Shown here: positions 34,317-46,260 of the stretch, piece after piece | How positions within the stretch are numbered: position 1 is the stretch's first letter | How the letters are laid out: each line of letters opens with the position of its first letter | Source of the DNA: Cycas panzhihuaensis | Lineage: Eukaryota; Cycadophyta | Length of the DNA stretch: 64,000 bases | Direction of reading: 5' to 3' | Assembly (NCBI GenBank): GCA_023213395.1 | Contig: CM041465.1 | Span: 220,293,741 to 220,357,740 of the forward strand | The notes under the pieces: model-generated | Database searches by the model: none | Told to the model about the DNA's origin: nothing | Seen by the model: only the letters and a program-made list of their open reading frames with translations | Translations under genes and position numbers: made by a program

Positions 34317-34628
34317 TAAAAGAGGTTAATGTATTAAGGTCATTTGCGTAGATTAATTATGTGACCTTAGGATATATTTTTATCATTAGTCTCTTAATGA
34401 AATACACTTTATGTGCATTTAGATGTAATTTTGAGTTCATATCATTAGGCAAAAAAAATCCTAACCCTAATGCTCACCCTCAATAATAAAAGGTAAAATC
34501 TCAAGGAGGGAGTCATTATTCATTCTTACCTCTAAGCTTGCTCTTATATCTTATTTTATTTCTTTTTCATTCTCCATTGCCATTATGTACATATGAGTGA
34601 TTTATTCCCTAGATCCATCCTTTCTTCA
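34317..34628 (+). repeat. Copia E 5' LTR
   Basis: It begins TAAAAGAGG (TGAAAGAAG in the 3' copy) and ends CCTTTCTTCA. CTCAATAATAAAAGG near 34480 may serve as TATA region; the 3' copy is nearly the same there. Confidence 0.9.
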
Positions 34629-34630
34629 TA

Positions 34631-34642
34631 TGGTATCAAAGC
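34631..34642 (+). other. Copia E primer binding site
   Basis: TGGTATCAAAGC matches the initiator-Met complement TGGTATCAGAGC at 11 of 12 positions, two bases after the LTR. Confidence 0.9.
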
Positions 34643-36675
34643 TAAAAGGGGATCTATTCACTCAATTCCACTTACATGGAATCATTTTATCTCTCCTTCA
34701 CCTTTAATGTGAAGTATTGAGAGTGCACTAATCATTTTTAATATTTTGATAACTTAAAATTATATTACTTTATATGTTGCTACTTTCTCTATATGTGCAA
34801 GATTTCAGAGATGAAAATATAGGTTTTTGAAGCCATTTGGTTACATTCCTAGAAGCATTAAAGGCCTATAATTTTATGAAAAAATTAACCATCTCAGATT
34901 TTGATGAATTTGGTGTGTATGGTTTCCTTACCAAGAGGATCAATTTTGTCTTCTAGAGTATCTTTACATTCATCCTACAACATTAAGTTTTGGCTAAGAT
35001 AAAAGGTTAAAATTTATAGATAAATGACTTAAGGTACTTTTCCCAATGAAATCCTTTAATTATAAGCTAAAACTCTAAAAGTTTTTTTAAGGGATCTAGT
35101 AGATTTATGTCTTAGGATTAGTTTAAGATAAATCTTATCAAATTTCATCCACTAGTTAGTGAGATCTATGCAGTTTTCTCATGAATGCTAAATTTACCTA
35201 CTCAACCCCATAAAGGACATTGTGAGGCCATTTCAAGTAGGTTTTTGGCTGATTTTGGAGATGGTATAGAAGGAAACGTTGATGTACATATCAAGACATA
35301 ACTTTTGACATATTGAAGTTCAAATTCTGAGACAGTGTATTTGGCAAGATTTTGCTTTTATGCTTTTTTCAAGCAAAAATTTGTTTATGCTTTTTTAGCA
35401 ATATGACTTTACTACTCTATCAAAAATGATATTTTGAAGACTTTTTCCTTCTTCCATAAATTCAAATTTCATCATTTAGGCCTTCATATTTGTAATTTTT
35501 AGAAAATTTTACCTATTTATTATTATTTATAAATTTTGTTAAAAAATCATAAAATAAGGCAAAATAACAGACATATAGATTTAGAAAAATTAATATTTTA
35601 GTGGCAAGTTGATCTATTTTTTATCCCATTGTGGATTTTATATTAAAATTTCCAAAAATATATTTAGAAACATTGCACTAAAAGCAAGGGAAACTTTGGA
35701 TCATAAGCAATATCTGGTTCCCCTACTAAATCTAACATGCTTTCTCTATTTGCACACATAGCATAAAGTGTCATATAGAGTAGCAGTAATAATAAAGTAA
35801 GCACAAAAAGCAAGCAAGCACATTTAGCAACTTTCCATTTCAATTTTCAGTTATTCAGAAATAACTTACATTATTCTTAAAAGGAATCTCATCCGTACAA
35901 TTTATACCGCCAGTATTTGACTTGTGCGCACACTCGCCTTGGTTGAAATAGACCATGGTTAATCGAATTCTGGGCCCTAAGGGAGGTATGAGTTTTATAT
36001 TGGGTTTGGTATTAACCAGAATAGTGGTGGAGGGATAGGTTAGCCATATCTACAGCCTTCAATCAGGGATAATCCTAATAACCACCCAAAAAAACTTAAA
36101 ACCTTAATACAAGATTAAAATTAACCTAATCTAATATCTGTCATAGTCGTGAGATATGCACACACCATTTGACTCTTTGGAGGAGGTATATAATTGCTCA
36201 CTAATAAACTAGGTGAGGACTAGGAGTATCTGGGATCTATTGTGACTTGGATTTCATCACCAAGCATAGGTGCAGGTATCGTAGGTGAAGGCCTTAATCA
36301 TATACTAGAAGCCTTAGGCATCGAAACCTCACCTACATTTGAGGTTAGTGGCATGACACATCACCACTCTTTGTCAACTCTATATTAGGTCTTATTCTTA
36401 TATTATTACTTATACTCATAGTCATTAAAAAATACTTAATCATTGCTTACTTCTCATCATTTTATTTATTTCTATATCCCTATTGTAGCAGGTATACTAG
36501 TCACACATATCAGTGGTATATACTTCTATCATCTTTTCTACTTCTTCATCATCACCATGTCATCTTAATTCAAGTAGAATAGCAACTACATATTGAAAGG
36601 CAAAGAAAATTAGAATTTATGGTACACTGAAGTTTAAAATACTGTAAAATATGAAGACCTTTGGAGAGCCCACTT
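34643..36675 (+). other. Copia E leader
   Basis: About 2 kb without a recognised cargo or the shared module. The 35890-36360 part is less AT-rich and holds an imperfect internal echo around AGGTGAAGGCC and CTCACCTACATTTGAGG, but I could not identify it. Confidence 0.5.
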
Positions 36676-37500
36676 GTAGCCTACAACCATCATATTTATA
36701 ACAGTTACAATACCTGCTTCCGATGGATCCACCCCAATAACTCCTATAAATGTTGCATCCAAACTACAATGGGAGACAGATGATAAAAAGATTCGTATAG
36801 GAATTCTGTTAGCCACTGATCACTCCTTGGACAACTTGATTAATGAAGAGTAACATGATATAACCTAGAAGGTCCTTGAAGTTCTCAAGAAGAACTTTGA
36901 TACCAAGTTAGATTTAGAATTTGTTCATCTTATTCTGAAAATGAACAAATTAAAAATGCAAAAGGGAAGAGTTCATGAGATAATAAATCTCCTTTGACCA
37001 ATAAAATAGGCAATTAATAAAGATTTTAGGACCCAATGTATTACTTAGGTATTCTTGATCTAATCATATCTATGTATCCCTGATTATAAAAACTTGCTTG
37101 GAAGTCTTTAATCTAGTGGAATATTGAAGACACTAAACTTCAAAGAACTTGCCAAGAGGTTCATAGAATTTGGAAAGACCTTTGATACCAACTTTGTAGC
37201 CTTTGACTCTCTTCCAGATGTAGCCTTTGAGGTGGATGAAGAAGTTTACAACACAAAAAATCAAGGTCTCTCTCATGGTAGAGGAAATAGCCAAGCAAGA
37301 GGAAAAGGAAGAAACATGAGAAATCATTTACAAGGTCAACCAAGCCCTCAGTCACAGTCTCGATAGTCTCAAGGCTAAGGGCCATCTTAATAAAGAGCAA
37401 GATAGTCAGGCCAAACCAGTACCTCTTTAGGGACTAGTAATCAAACTATTATATATGATTAATATAACTGAAAAGGACACTTAGCAAAAGACTACAAAAT
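36676..37500 (+). pseudogene. Copia E gag
   Basis: Frames show LQWETDDKKIRIGILLATDHS, VLEVLKKNF, and the C-terminal frame 37124-37366 with LNFKELAKRFIEFGKTF and a Gly-Arg-rich tail (HGRGNSQARGKGRN). A zinc knuckle remnant near 37460-37490 keeps GHLAKDYK with Cys positions lost. Stops at 36851 and later points break it. The gag type differs from those of A, B and F. Confidence 0.75.
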
Positions 37501-37724
37501 TACCACTTATAAGTTGGCCAAGTTCTAACCAAAACATGGAGCTCATAATGTTGAAGAAACTTGTGAGAATCCTTTAGTGGTACAAGTTTTGTATAAGTAT
37601 AGTTTCAAAGAATTAAGGGATCTTTAGTATCAAATGCTATTAACCAACCAAAGAGATACTTTAAAGCCAGATGTGGATATATCACTTATGAATTCCCTTC
37701 ACTAATGGCAAGCCCTATTAGAAC

Positions 37725-38160
37725 TACAAATAGTGTGGCTTTAATTAATAGATAGTGGATCATGGATATAAGAGTAACTTAACATATGATATACAATTGC
37801 AGTCTATATCAAACATTTGACTTAAATATTCAAGTAGTGGTTTACATGGCTGATAAATCACAACAACATGTTGAAGGAATTAGTAACATTCACTTAAAAC
37901 TTCCAAGCTTAAAAGATTTTACATTACTTAATGTCTTATATATACCTAATCTTAGAAAAAACTTACTCTTCTTATCTACACTTGTCTCTCATGGATTTAA
38001 TCCGAGTGTAATCACAAATGACTAGACTCTCCAAGTTATTCACCCTCCAACTACTCAAGTGATCTTAAATGGACATCTCTCTGGCAAACTCTTTCTACTG
38101 AATGGCTCTCCATCGTCTGAAGCCCATTATGCCTAAAGCCCTGTGCTAATGAAGAATATG
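37725..38160 (+). pseudogene. Copia E protease and pre-integrase
   Basis: LIDSGSWI near 37745 is the protease active site with Asp-Ser-Gly kept. The frame 37786-38025 continues with HMIYNCSLYQTF-like sequence, VLYIPNLRKNLLFLSTL and a phase-matched pre-integrase pattern. A stop at 37769 and another at 38026 inactivate it. Confidence 0.82.
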
Positions 38161-39060
38161 CATTTAATTCTATCTTGACTCATCAAACGTTGTTACTAGC
38201 AGCTCTTTGGCATGCTTGCATGGGCCATGTTTACATTGATAGACTTAGAGATCTTTGTAAAACTTTTCTAAATCTTCTAAAGTTCTCCTCTAAGCCCTTT
38301 AAATATGAAGCTTGTATCATTGCCAAATCTTATCAACAACCCTTTCCTAAAAGTCAATGGAAATCAAGCCATTTATTACAATTGGTACACTCTAATTTGT
38401 ATAGACCAATGCCCATTCCTTCACTAGAGGGCAAGTTATATTACATCTCTTTTCAGAAAAATATGGGTAGATTTTCTACACAAGAAAGATGAAGCCTTCT
38501 GTGTATTTAAAGAATTCAAAACCTACACTAAAAAAGAGTCAGGTTATCAACTCAAATGTCTTCGAACTGATAATAGTGGAAAATATACCTCACATGAGTT
38601 TAAAAGATACCTTCGAGACAATGTCATCAAGCATTAAACAATAATAGCAGGTACCCCACAGTAACATGGAGTTATCGAGTGCATGAATATGACAATCATG
38701 AACATGGCTCATGCTATGTTGGTATACAAAAATGTACCTACTTTCCTATAGGCCGAAGCCATATAGATAGCCATTTATTATATTAATGTTGTTAGCTCAT
38801 CAAAGGAAGGATAATCACCTAATGAAAAGTGGTTAGGATAAGCCCCCATTATTCAGTACTTTAAAAGTTTTTACTCTATATGCTATGCCCACATTCTGGA
38901 TGTAGATCGAAATAAACTCTAGCCAAGGTCACTTAAAGGCATATTTATTGGATACCCTATGGATAAGAAAGGGTATAAGGTCTTTATACCTTCACAATAA
39001 AAAATCATTATTACCAGAGATGTCATTTTTGTGGAGATAAAGGATTAATTGCTTAGACTA
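38161..39060 (+). pseudogene. Copia E integrase
   Basis: The clean frame 38175-38492 has LWHACMGHVYIDRLRDLCK (zinc-binding His pair), a single remaining Cys of the CxxC, and LVHSNLYRPM, where the first catalytic Asp is Asn. After a shift come LRTDNSGKYTSHEF (second Asp, near 38565), GVIECMN (Glu, near 38670) and SLKGIFIGYPMDKKGYKVF near 38930-38980. Confidence 0.88.
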
Positions 39061-39139
39061 GACTCTAAAATACCCTCATGCTGTTATAATGATGTTATCA
39101 AGTATGATGTTCATATTCTAAAATTGAGGCTGGGGGGAG

Positions 39140-39590
39140 GATAGACATAAATTACTTCAAATATTGGAAGCTGACAATAGAGCCTCAGAGGATACAAGTT
39201 GTGACTCTGAACTAATAAGTGCACATCCAACACCATCCTTTGGAGATAGCAGAGTTGACAAAGGCAAAGCCATTATAGAAGAATCATCCTCTCCACCTTT
39301 AGTTGACAAAGGTAAAAAGATGGTAGAAGGACCATCTTCCTTAGGTGCATCAACATTCTCCTCATAAAATAATCATTTTAATGAACAATATGAAAACCAA
39401 GAAGTTGAGGAAATAAGGACCTCATTCCTAACTCAAGGATCTCAAGAAGCCTGCCAGCTCAATAGGGACATATGACCAGACGAGGTGGGTAAAACTAGCA
39501 TTTGAAGTACCCATAGAGCAAGGATATAGGAATCATTATATATTGAGCTTGAACTAGTAGAACTGCACCTTACTCTTAATCAAGAGCCCC
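39140..39590 (+). pseudogene. Copia E integrase-reverse transcriptase linker
   Basis: A Ser-, Pro- and Glu-rich frame (39164-39367) contains two copies of a KGKAIIEESSSP / KGKKMVEGPSS unit, a local duplication within the variable linker of Copia polyproteins. No enzyme motif is expected here. Confidence 0.6.
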
Positions 39591-40170
39591 TCTCGTACTA
39601 GGAAGTTGTAAAACATATAGTCTAGAGAAATGTAATGAATGAAGAATACCAATCTCTCATAAAAAATGGTATATGGGAGCTCATTGATCTACCACTTGGC
39701 AGAAAAGTATTTTAAAGTAAGTGGGTGTTCAAAAACAAATATAGATTAGACGACACCTTAAAAAACATAAGGCGAGGTTGGTAGCTAAAGAATTCACACA
39801 AAGGGAAGGCACCAACTACACTGAAGTCTTTGCACCTACAACCAAGTGACCTACAATTAGAACTCTTGTGGTCTTAACTACTCAATAGGGTTGGAAAATC
39901 CACCAACTCGATATTAAGATTATGTTTTGTAATAGAGATCTTGAAGAAGAAATTTATATGGATTAGCCAGAAGGATATGAGATCAAAGGTCGAGAGCATA
40001 AGGTTTGTAGGCTTAGAAAGTCCTTATATAACCTTAAATAAGCCCCTCACACTTGGTTTGCCAAGTTGTTTGAAAGAATTAGGCAACTTGGATACGAGGT
40101 TTGTGACTACCAAGATATTGATGCAATATTATTCATCAAGCACTAGAAGGACAAAGTCATTTATCTTATA
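39591..40170 (+). pseudogene. Copia E reverse transcriptase, first half
   Basis: NEEYQSLIKNGIWELIDLP near 39635, KYRLDDTLK in a shifted frame, KEFTQREGTNYTEVFAP near 39785, then the QLDIKIMFCNRDLEEEIY stretch with the first catalytic Asp near 39915 and a PEGYEIKG frame. Frameshifts near 39770 and 40030 and several stops break it before the clean frame that follows. Confidence 0.85.
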
Positions 40171-41085
40171 ATCTTTGTGGATGACATGCTAGTAATAGGT
40201 AATAGTAAACAAGCAATAAACCAACTGAAAAAGGACCTTGGTAAAATGTTTAAATTGTCTAACCTTGGTTTGAAGAAATATTACTTGAGAATTGAAGTAA
40301 GACAGAAGAATGAAAATATTTTTCTCTCCCAAGAAAAATACATCAATGATCTTCTAACCAAATTTCAGTTAGAAGATGCTCGACGAGTAATTTTACCTAT
40401 GGACCCTAATACCAAACTCTCAGTTGAAGATGATACCATAGAGGTAAATGTAACACTTTATAGGAAACTTGTAGGTAGTCTCATCTACACTACCAATATA
40501 AGGCAAGATATTACACACTCTATTAGCATTCTTACTCGTTACATGATAAATCCTAAGCAGAATCATTGGCAGGTAGCAATGCAAGTGTTGAGATACCTTA
40601 AGATGACCAGCAAATATGGTATGTTGTATAAACCTAATTTAAACTTTAAACTTTCTACATACATAGACTTAGAATTTACAAGAGATAAAGATATAGGAAG
40701 ATCTATGTCTGGGTATATAACATTTCTTGGAACAACACCAATATCATGGAGATTCAAATGGCAGAAGATAGTTACCAATTCAATTATCAAAGCTAAATAC
40801 ATTGTTGCTTTTGAGACTAGCAAGGAGGTGATAAAGCTTAGAAGATTATTAGAAATATTGAATATCACCCAAATAAGTCCTACCGGCCTTCGTATAGATA
40901 ATCAATCAATAATCCACATGGCTAAAAATCATGTATTTCATGATCATACCAAACACATAAGTATAAAAGTCTATAGGATTAGAGAACTTGTTCATGACAG
41001 TACAATTCAATTGGAATACTACCCCACAATAGATCAACTGGATGATATTTTCACCAAACTGCTACAAAAGGTGAAGTTTGAATAG
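40171..41085 (+). pseudogene. Copia E reverse transcriptase C-terminal half and RNase H (302-codon frame)
   Basis: The catalytic box reads FVDDMLVIGN across 40168-40200. The clean frame then gives FKLSNLGLKKYYLRIEV, the thumb, IRQDITHSISILTRYM, and RNase H: TYIDLEFTRDKD with the first Asp, RSMSGYITFLG, a region reading IIKAKYIVAFETSKE where the catalytic Glu appears as Lys, RIDNQSIIHMAKN with the next Asp, and HTKHISIKVYRIRELV. It ends LDDIFTKLLQ. The first two codons before 40177 show it is the continuation of a longer frame, not an independent gene. Confidence 0.92.
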
Positions 41086-41578
41086 TTCCAAAGGTAGCTT
41101 AGCCTTAGGGCCTTTATCTTCGACTGATTGAAGAAGATGGTAACAGGATTAGCATACTATATTCTCTTCGTGAAAACCCCTTGTGGGCATAGAAGAATAA
41201 GAGTAAGTCTCTGCTCTATCCTATTTGTGAAAACCCCATATGAGCACAAAAGGATAAGGGTTGCACTAGTTTTTAAAAATTAGAATTTATAAAAACCCAA
41301 AAAGGCATAAGGGACGACCAAACAATATATGGAGACTCAGCAGATTAAGCTGCACATTTAAGCTATTTGGATATCAGGCTACATCAAAGAGCCACCTTAG
41401 CTATTTTGATTTATAAAAGGGGCTATAGATCTTAGAAAGTCTGTGGGTTTTTATTCCCCATTAGGGTTTTCCCACAAAAGTGTCATTTAGAATTTCAATG
41501 TAATAATGAGGCTCAAATAAAAACCTCATAGAATAAAGTTTCTCAAAATGGCCTTCCACCATTAAGGTGGGGGATGAT
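41086..41578 (+). other. Copia E 3' untranslated part with short direct repeats and polypurine tract
   Basis: A unit of about 55 bp with GTGAAAACCCCTTGTGGGCA and AGAATAAGAG recurs at about 41168 and 41226, and more weakly at 41290. The purine tract TTAAGGTGGGGGATGA sits at 41562-41577 before the LTR. Confidence 0.7.
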
Positions 41579-41889
41579 TGAAAGAAGTTAATGTATCAAA
41601 GTCATTTGTGTAGATTACTTATGTGACTTCAGGATATATTGTTAGCATTAGTCTCTTAATGAAATACACTTTATATGCATTTAGATGTAATTTTGGGTTC
41701 ATGTCATTAGGCAAGAAAATCCTAACCCTAATGATCACTCTCAATAATAAAAGGCGAAATCTCAAGGAGGGAGTCATTATTCATTCTTACCTCCAAGTTT
41801 GGTATCATATCTTATTTCATCTCTTTTGCATTCTCCATTGTCATTATGCGCATGTGAGTGATTTATTCCCTAGATCTATCCTTTCTTTA
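41579..41889 (+). repeat. Copia E 3' LTR
   Basis: It pairs with 34317-34628 with about one difference in ten bases and ends CTTTCTTTA(A). Confidence 0.9.
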
Positions 41890-43917
41890 ATAATAATCGA
41901 TACAAAGCCTAAATGAGCCATCATTTTCTATAAATTAACACAATGAGTGTTGTAAATGGGATCTTATTGGGTTGAATAATACCTATATCCAATAACTCCT
42001 TTATGATTTTTTCTATTTTATTATTCTAAAAGTATAAATTTTTGTATGGTCAAAGGCTAATGGGGTCATGTGAGTTTTTTAATTTGATGGCATAGTAGCA
42101 TCCTTGGTCAAGGAGAGGACTAACTAGTAATGGGGTAAATACTTACTAATATGGATTTAATACTTGTTAAATATTAGGGTGAATATTTATGTGAGCTTGG
42201 ATGTTACTAATATAAACTATGTATAACATGTTAGTATTTAGTTATCTACACATATTATTAGGTGAAATTAGTTTATTTGATAAAGACTACATTCTATAAA
42301 GTTTATGTAATCAACCCATATGGTCCTTATTATAGGTGAGTTATTGGTGCTATAATTTCCCAATGCTTGAAGCCACTATATACCTAGAATTACATCTGAA
42401 CCATGAATAGATAAGGCATAAAAATCAAAGTCTAGTTTATATGAGTTGATGTAGATGGTGTATTTTTTTATTATCCCAACATAGTGAAGGGTGTGATGAC
42501 CTAGTAAGGAACAAAAAAATCCAATCTCTAGTTTGATGTATATATTAAGCTATTAGGTAATAGATATATTAATAAAGTTTATTGGTGTACCACCACTAAT
42601 TAAAATGGTAATAGGTCTCTTTCTAAGTATTCCTTTAACATGGAGTGTTTCGGGATATGAGGTAGAGGAAATAATAGATAAAGATATTGGTGGTTCTAAA
42701 GTGGAGGGAAACTCTTTAATAGGGCGCTCTTCTTCAAGTTCGTGATAAAATCAAAATCATCTTCTAGGGCTAAGTCAAGGTCAATTGTGACTACTAGTTT
42801 CCTAGCCTTATAAAATCTAGCATGATTAATGGTCCATTTTTTTACATATTGTAGATAGAGGTTGACTTCCTAATGGTGATGTGCTTCAGCTTAAGTGATT
42901 TGGATGATTTTTTATGACTTCTCTTCTAGATGACATTCTATAATTAGGTGTTAAGTATCTTCCACTTATAGACATGGTCATTGATAGTTGCCTTGTTAGT
43001 GTTAATGGAACTATGTGGATTCTCATCTATAAGAAGAAGACCTTTTTGTGGCAAACTCAACTTCTATTACTTTGGTCATGCCGATGGCACTTTGTAAAGT
43101 ATATGAAGTCAAGGTCTTAAGGCATATTTAAATGAACTCTTTGAGTCTAGACATATATGTATCGATCTTTGTTTGCTTATTGAGTTGTTGATTAACTCGA
43201 TTATATAAAGACTAAAACTATGGATGATACTTATTTAAACCTTATTAATTATGTGAACTAGGATTAGTTCTATATATCATCATACTATTCAAATATACTG
43301 GTAGTGAAATGAGTCAAAGAATGATTTATTAGAAATTCTCACTTCTACCATCAAAACCAATGGTATACCTTCCTATCCAAATGAATGTAAGGTATTCCGG
43401 CACTGAGATAGGATTAAGAGTGAAATAAGACTCTAATTTGTTAATCTAACTTCATGAACTATCCTTCTTTAGGTCTAGATCAAAAGTTGGAATGTTAATC
43501 TCAGTTGTTGCTATAGTAATGGTAGAGTTGTCATTTGATTCGGTGTAGGACCTATTTTATTAAAGGGAATAATTTGTAGAAATTGTGTTGTTATTTATGC
43601 CATTTGATTCATTATAGTAGCTAAATCTAATTTGGATGCAAGATTTATAATTTTTGCTTTCATTTATGCTTTAACTTCTTATTGTATAGTATCTATTTTC
43701 TCTTTCACATCTCTTACTTCCATGAGGTAAACTCATTTGCTAGATTCATGATTTTATCACCCTGAGTTAGGGCTATTATGAATGTAAAAAGGGTTTAAAA
43801 TAGGAAGGACATAGTTAGAAGAAAAGGATTTATGAAGTGGGATGAGTAAGATAGAATAGGTTTGAATGTATAGAAAAATGAAAGATAAAATGTGTACTCA
43901 GAGCAATTGGGGTGAAT
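41890..43917 (-). pseudogene. Gypsy D gag, protease and N-terminal reverse transcriptase
   Basis: Next to the insertion the minus strand reads ENDGSFRLCIDY, the start of Gypsy reverse transcriptase, preceded by the IIQPS-like FNPIRS region. Protease appears near 42370-42640 with ITILISGGTPINFIN and DFYALSIHGSDVILGI, matching the family's DSGSTHNFI and PLxGxDVVLG patterns. 42800-43850 is a worn gag with a DGYNVISWFYKIxLYF-type core not clearly visible; I infer gag from position. Stops are dense. Confidence 0.75.
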
Positions 43918-44348
43918 TACTTAAAAAATTCATTAACATAATTACTATTATATAAGTACACGTAATTATATCAAAATGAAAGTAGGAAATAATATAAATA
44001 CAATAAATTTATACAAATTTCTTGCAAATAACTATGATACATAAATTGATTACACCATACAAATATATTTTGGTAGAACTTCTACATGCCCAAGAATTCA
44101 ATATACAAATGAGAGGAATTGTGCTTAATTTATAAGCATGTGAAACTTAAATATAATGATGTGATTGATCGATATAATAGGCTAACATTATTAGCCTATT
44201 ATGTGATAACTAGGTAAACCTAACCTATTTCTAAATTAAAATTGAATTACAAATAATGGGTTACACCTAATATTATATTTGGTATACAATATTGTTATAA
44301 AGATATATAATATATAAATATACATTAGGCTATTATTATGTTTTAACA
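43918..44348 (-). repeat. Copia F1 3' LTR
   Basis: On the minus strand it starts TGTTAAAACATAATAATAGCC just after AAGGGAGGG. It aligns with 48690-49068 in parts (AAATTGATTACACCAT, GCTTAATTTATAAGCAT), so the families are sisters rather than identical. The left edge is inferred from that alignment. Confidence 0.72.
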
Positions 44349-44354
44349 CCCTCC

Positions 44355-44840
44355 CTTAATGATAGCTTCATTAGATTTAATGCCAAGGTCATGATAGAAC
44401 CTTTCAAACTTTGGTTTGTTAAGTGCTTTAGTAAAGATATCCACTACTTGGTCCTCCAGCAGTTGATACACAAGGTCAACTTCACTATTTTATATATGTT
44501 TATATATGATATGATGATGGACCTCTATATGCTTAGTTTGAGCATTGAAAATAAGATTCTTTATCATCTTCAATACATTTTGATTGTCATAATAAAGAGT
44601 GGTAGCATAAGTTTGTTGAATTCCAAGCTTGACAAGAATCTTATATAGCTAAATCAACTAAATAGTTGCATAAATGACTACTTTATATTTGACTTGCATG
44701 GAGTAGAGAGTAAAACTTGGTTGTTTGCTAAGGTCAATTTAAAACCTTTTGAACTTTGGTCTTCTAAGTGCTTTAGTGAAGATATATACTACTTAGTCCC
44801 TAGTTGATCAATACACTTAGTCAATAAAGTCATTAAGAGG
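44355..44840 (-). pseudogene. Copia F1 RNase H remnant with local duplication
   Basis: The minus strand ends with DIFTKALNKPKFERF (near 44395-44440), preceded by KHIEVHHHII and the YIYKIVKL region. About 345 bp to the right the same piece recurs (44740-44830: TTTTGAACTTTGG, CTAAGTGCTTTAGTGAAGATAT), so the 3' end of RNase H is present twice, and reverse transcriptase is lost between. No catalytic set is complete. Confidence 0.7.
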
Positions 44841-45480
44841 TTGTCTTAAGAGAAATTATTTTATAAACTTTCCATTTAGGAAGGCACTCTTCAATACCAA
44901 ATGAGCTTTATGATGTTTGATAGGTCCATTGACATGAAACTTTATCTTATAAATCCATCTATAGTTAATTAACTTCTTTCTAGATGGAAATTCTATTAGC
45001 TTCCATATGTCATTCTTGACAATTGAGTGCATTTCTTTATCTATTACAACTTTTCATGCTTGATCTTTGACTACCTTCTCAAATGTGGAAGACTTATAAA
45101 TCTTAAGGACATATGCCATTAAGGCATAGTTGGTTGAGTGCCTCATGCTAGATTCTCTTTTCGAAGTTGTGGGAGGAGGAGATACATCCTCTATCAATTA
45201 TTGTAGCCACTTAGGAGGTTTCCAAATACTAGTGACCTCTACCTAAAGATAATCAGATGATATAAGTGGCATTGTGGTGGTAGCATTTGAATTAGATGTT
45301 GAAGCTACTAGAATAGAAGATGGACTTAGTGTGTAGGATGATATGGGTGCTAGTGGCTCAAGAATTGATATAAAAGGCACTTTAGGTACAACAACATCTT
45401 TATCTACTACAAATTAAATTTGTGAAGGGTCCAAGTCCTGAGTATCTTTAGCAAATATAATATCTTGAGTGGTATATGCT
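44841..45480 (-). pseudogene. Copia F1 reverse transcriptase N-terminal remnant and linker
   Basis: The minus strand gives KLIEFPSRKKLINYRWIYKIKF near 44930-45000 and a SALLDWKSLL-like piece, equivalents of the start of reverse transcriptase in A (LPLGKKVVNYRWLYKIKF). It breaks off at a NEEF-like point where the core should follow. The linker toward integrase is Ser- and Thr-rich. Confidence 0.7.
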
Positions 45481-46260
45481 TGATTTCTAATAGAGTCATA
45501 TAATTTGTAGGCTTTACATCTAAGCACTTATCTAAGGAAGATGTACTTTAGGATTTTATCATCCAGTTTCTTTCTATTCTTATTAAGTATGAATTTGTAA
45601 GCTATATAACGAAATATCCTTAGGTGAGAGATTACAAGTTTTATCCCTGACTAGGCCTCTTCAAGAGTGATGTCTTTAACTGTAGTTATGGCACTTTTAT
45701 TGATGAGATAAGTAGTAGTTGATATGGCTTCAATGAAAATTTGAGTAGCAATATTGATAGCACTCAACATGGCTTTTGCCTTATTCATTGATATTTGATT
45801 CATCCCTTTTATCACACCATTTTGTTAGGCTATGCATGGAACTAAGAACTAGCATTTAATCCCAAACTATTTATAGAAGTTGATGAATTGATTAGATGTG
45901 TACTCTTCTCCATTATCATATCTAAACATCTTGATGTTTATGCCACTTTTATTTTCCACCTTAATCTTAAATTCTTTGAACTTATTAAAGGCTTGAAATT
46001 TATTCCTAAGGAAGTAGGCCCATACTTTCCTATAGTAGTCATCGATAAAGGTTATGAAAAATAGGTTCCCATTGAGTGATGGAACTGACATGTGCCCATA
46101 AATATCTAAGTGGACCAATCTCAATGGTTTTGAGGCTTATCATATTTTCTTAATAGGAATCACTCTCTATATTATTTACCAACTAAGCAGGCCTCACAAA
46201 TACAACTATTTCTCTTGATCTTTGTTAGTCCATGTACTATTTACAGCCCAGACATGGGAT
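45481..46260 (-). pseudogene. Copia F1 integrase
   Basis: The clean frame 45867-46124 reads RLVHLDIYGHMSVPSLNGN with the first catalytic Asp, FIDDYYRKVWAYFL, and FRYDNGEEYTSNQF with the second Asp. Further left comes the N-G-V-I-K-G-M region with the Glu near 45790, and DDKILKYIFL near 45550. The zinc-binding Cys pair lies near 46185-46200 (YLCEAC in a shifted frame). It is the best kept integrase in the window. Confidence 0.88.

Larger units (their letters stand above)
34317..41889 (+). mobile_element. Copia E: full-length plus-strand Copia
   Basis: LTRs of 312 and 311 bp, a TGGTATCAAAGC primer site, a 2.0 kb leader, gag with a zinc knuckle remnant, protease, integrase, reverse transcriptase, RNase H, a repeat-bearing 3' untranslated part and a GGTGGGGGA polypurine tract, all flanked by ATAAT. 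A 302-codon clean frame covers the end of reverse transcriptase and RNase H, the longest in the window, so E is among the younger insertions. Still, gag, integrase and the first half of reverse transcriptase have stops. Confidence 0.94.
32366..43917 (-). mobile_element. Gypsy D: minus-strand chromodomain Gypsy, split by Copia E
   Basis: Minus-strand Ty3/Gypsy gag, protease and first part of reverse transcriptase (43917-41890) continue across Copia E to the reverse transcriptase core, integrase tail and chromodomain (34316-33211), followed by a polypurine tract and LTR. Integrase core and most of RNase H are missing, so an internal deletion occurred. F1 borders it on the right, and the 5' LTR is not visible. 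Confidence 0.85.

Noticed and set aside
37133-37400. Two overlapping minus-strand frames of 64 and 79 codons
   Set aside because: Both are antisense shadows of the Copia E gag C-terminal frame at 37124-37366.
40563-40868. Minus-strand frame of 101 codons
   Set aside because: Antisense shadow of the clean Copia E RNase H frame; no family resemblance of its own.
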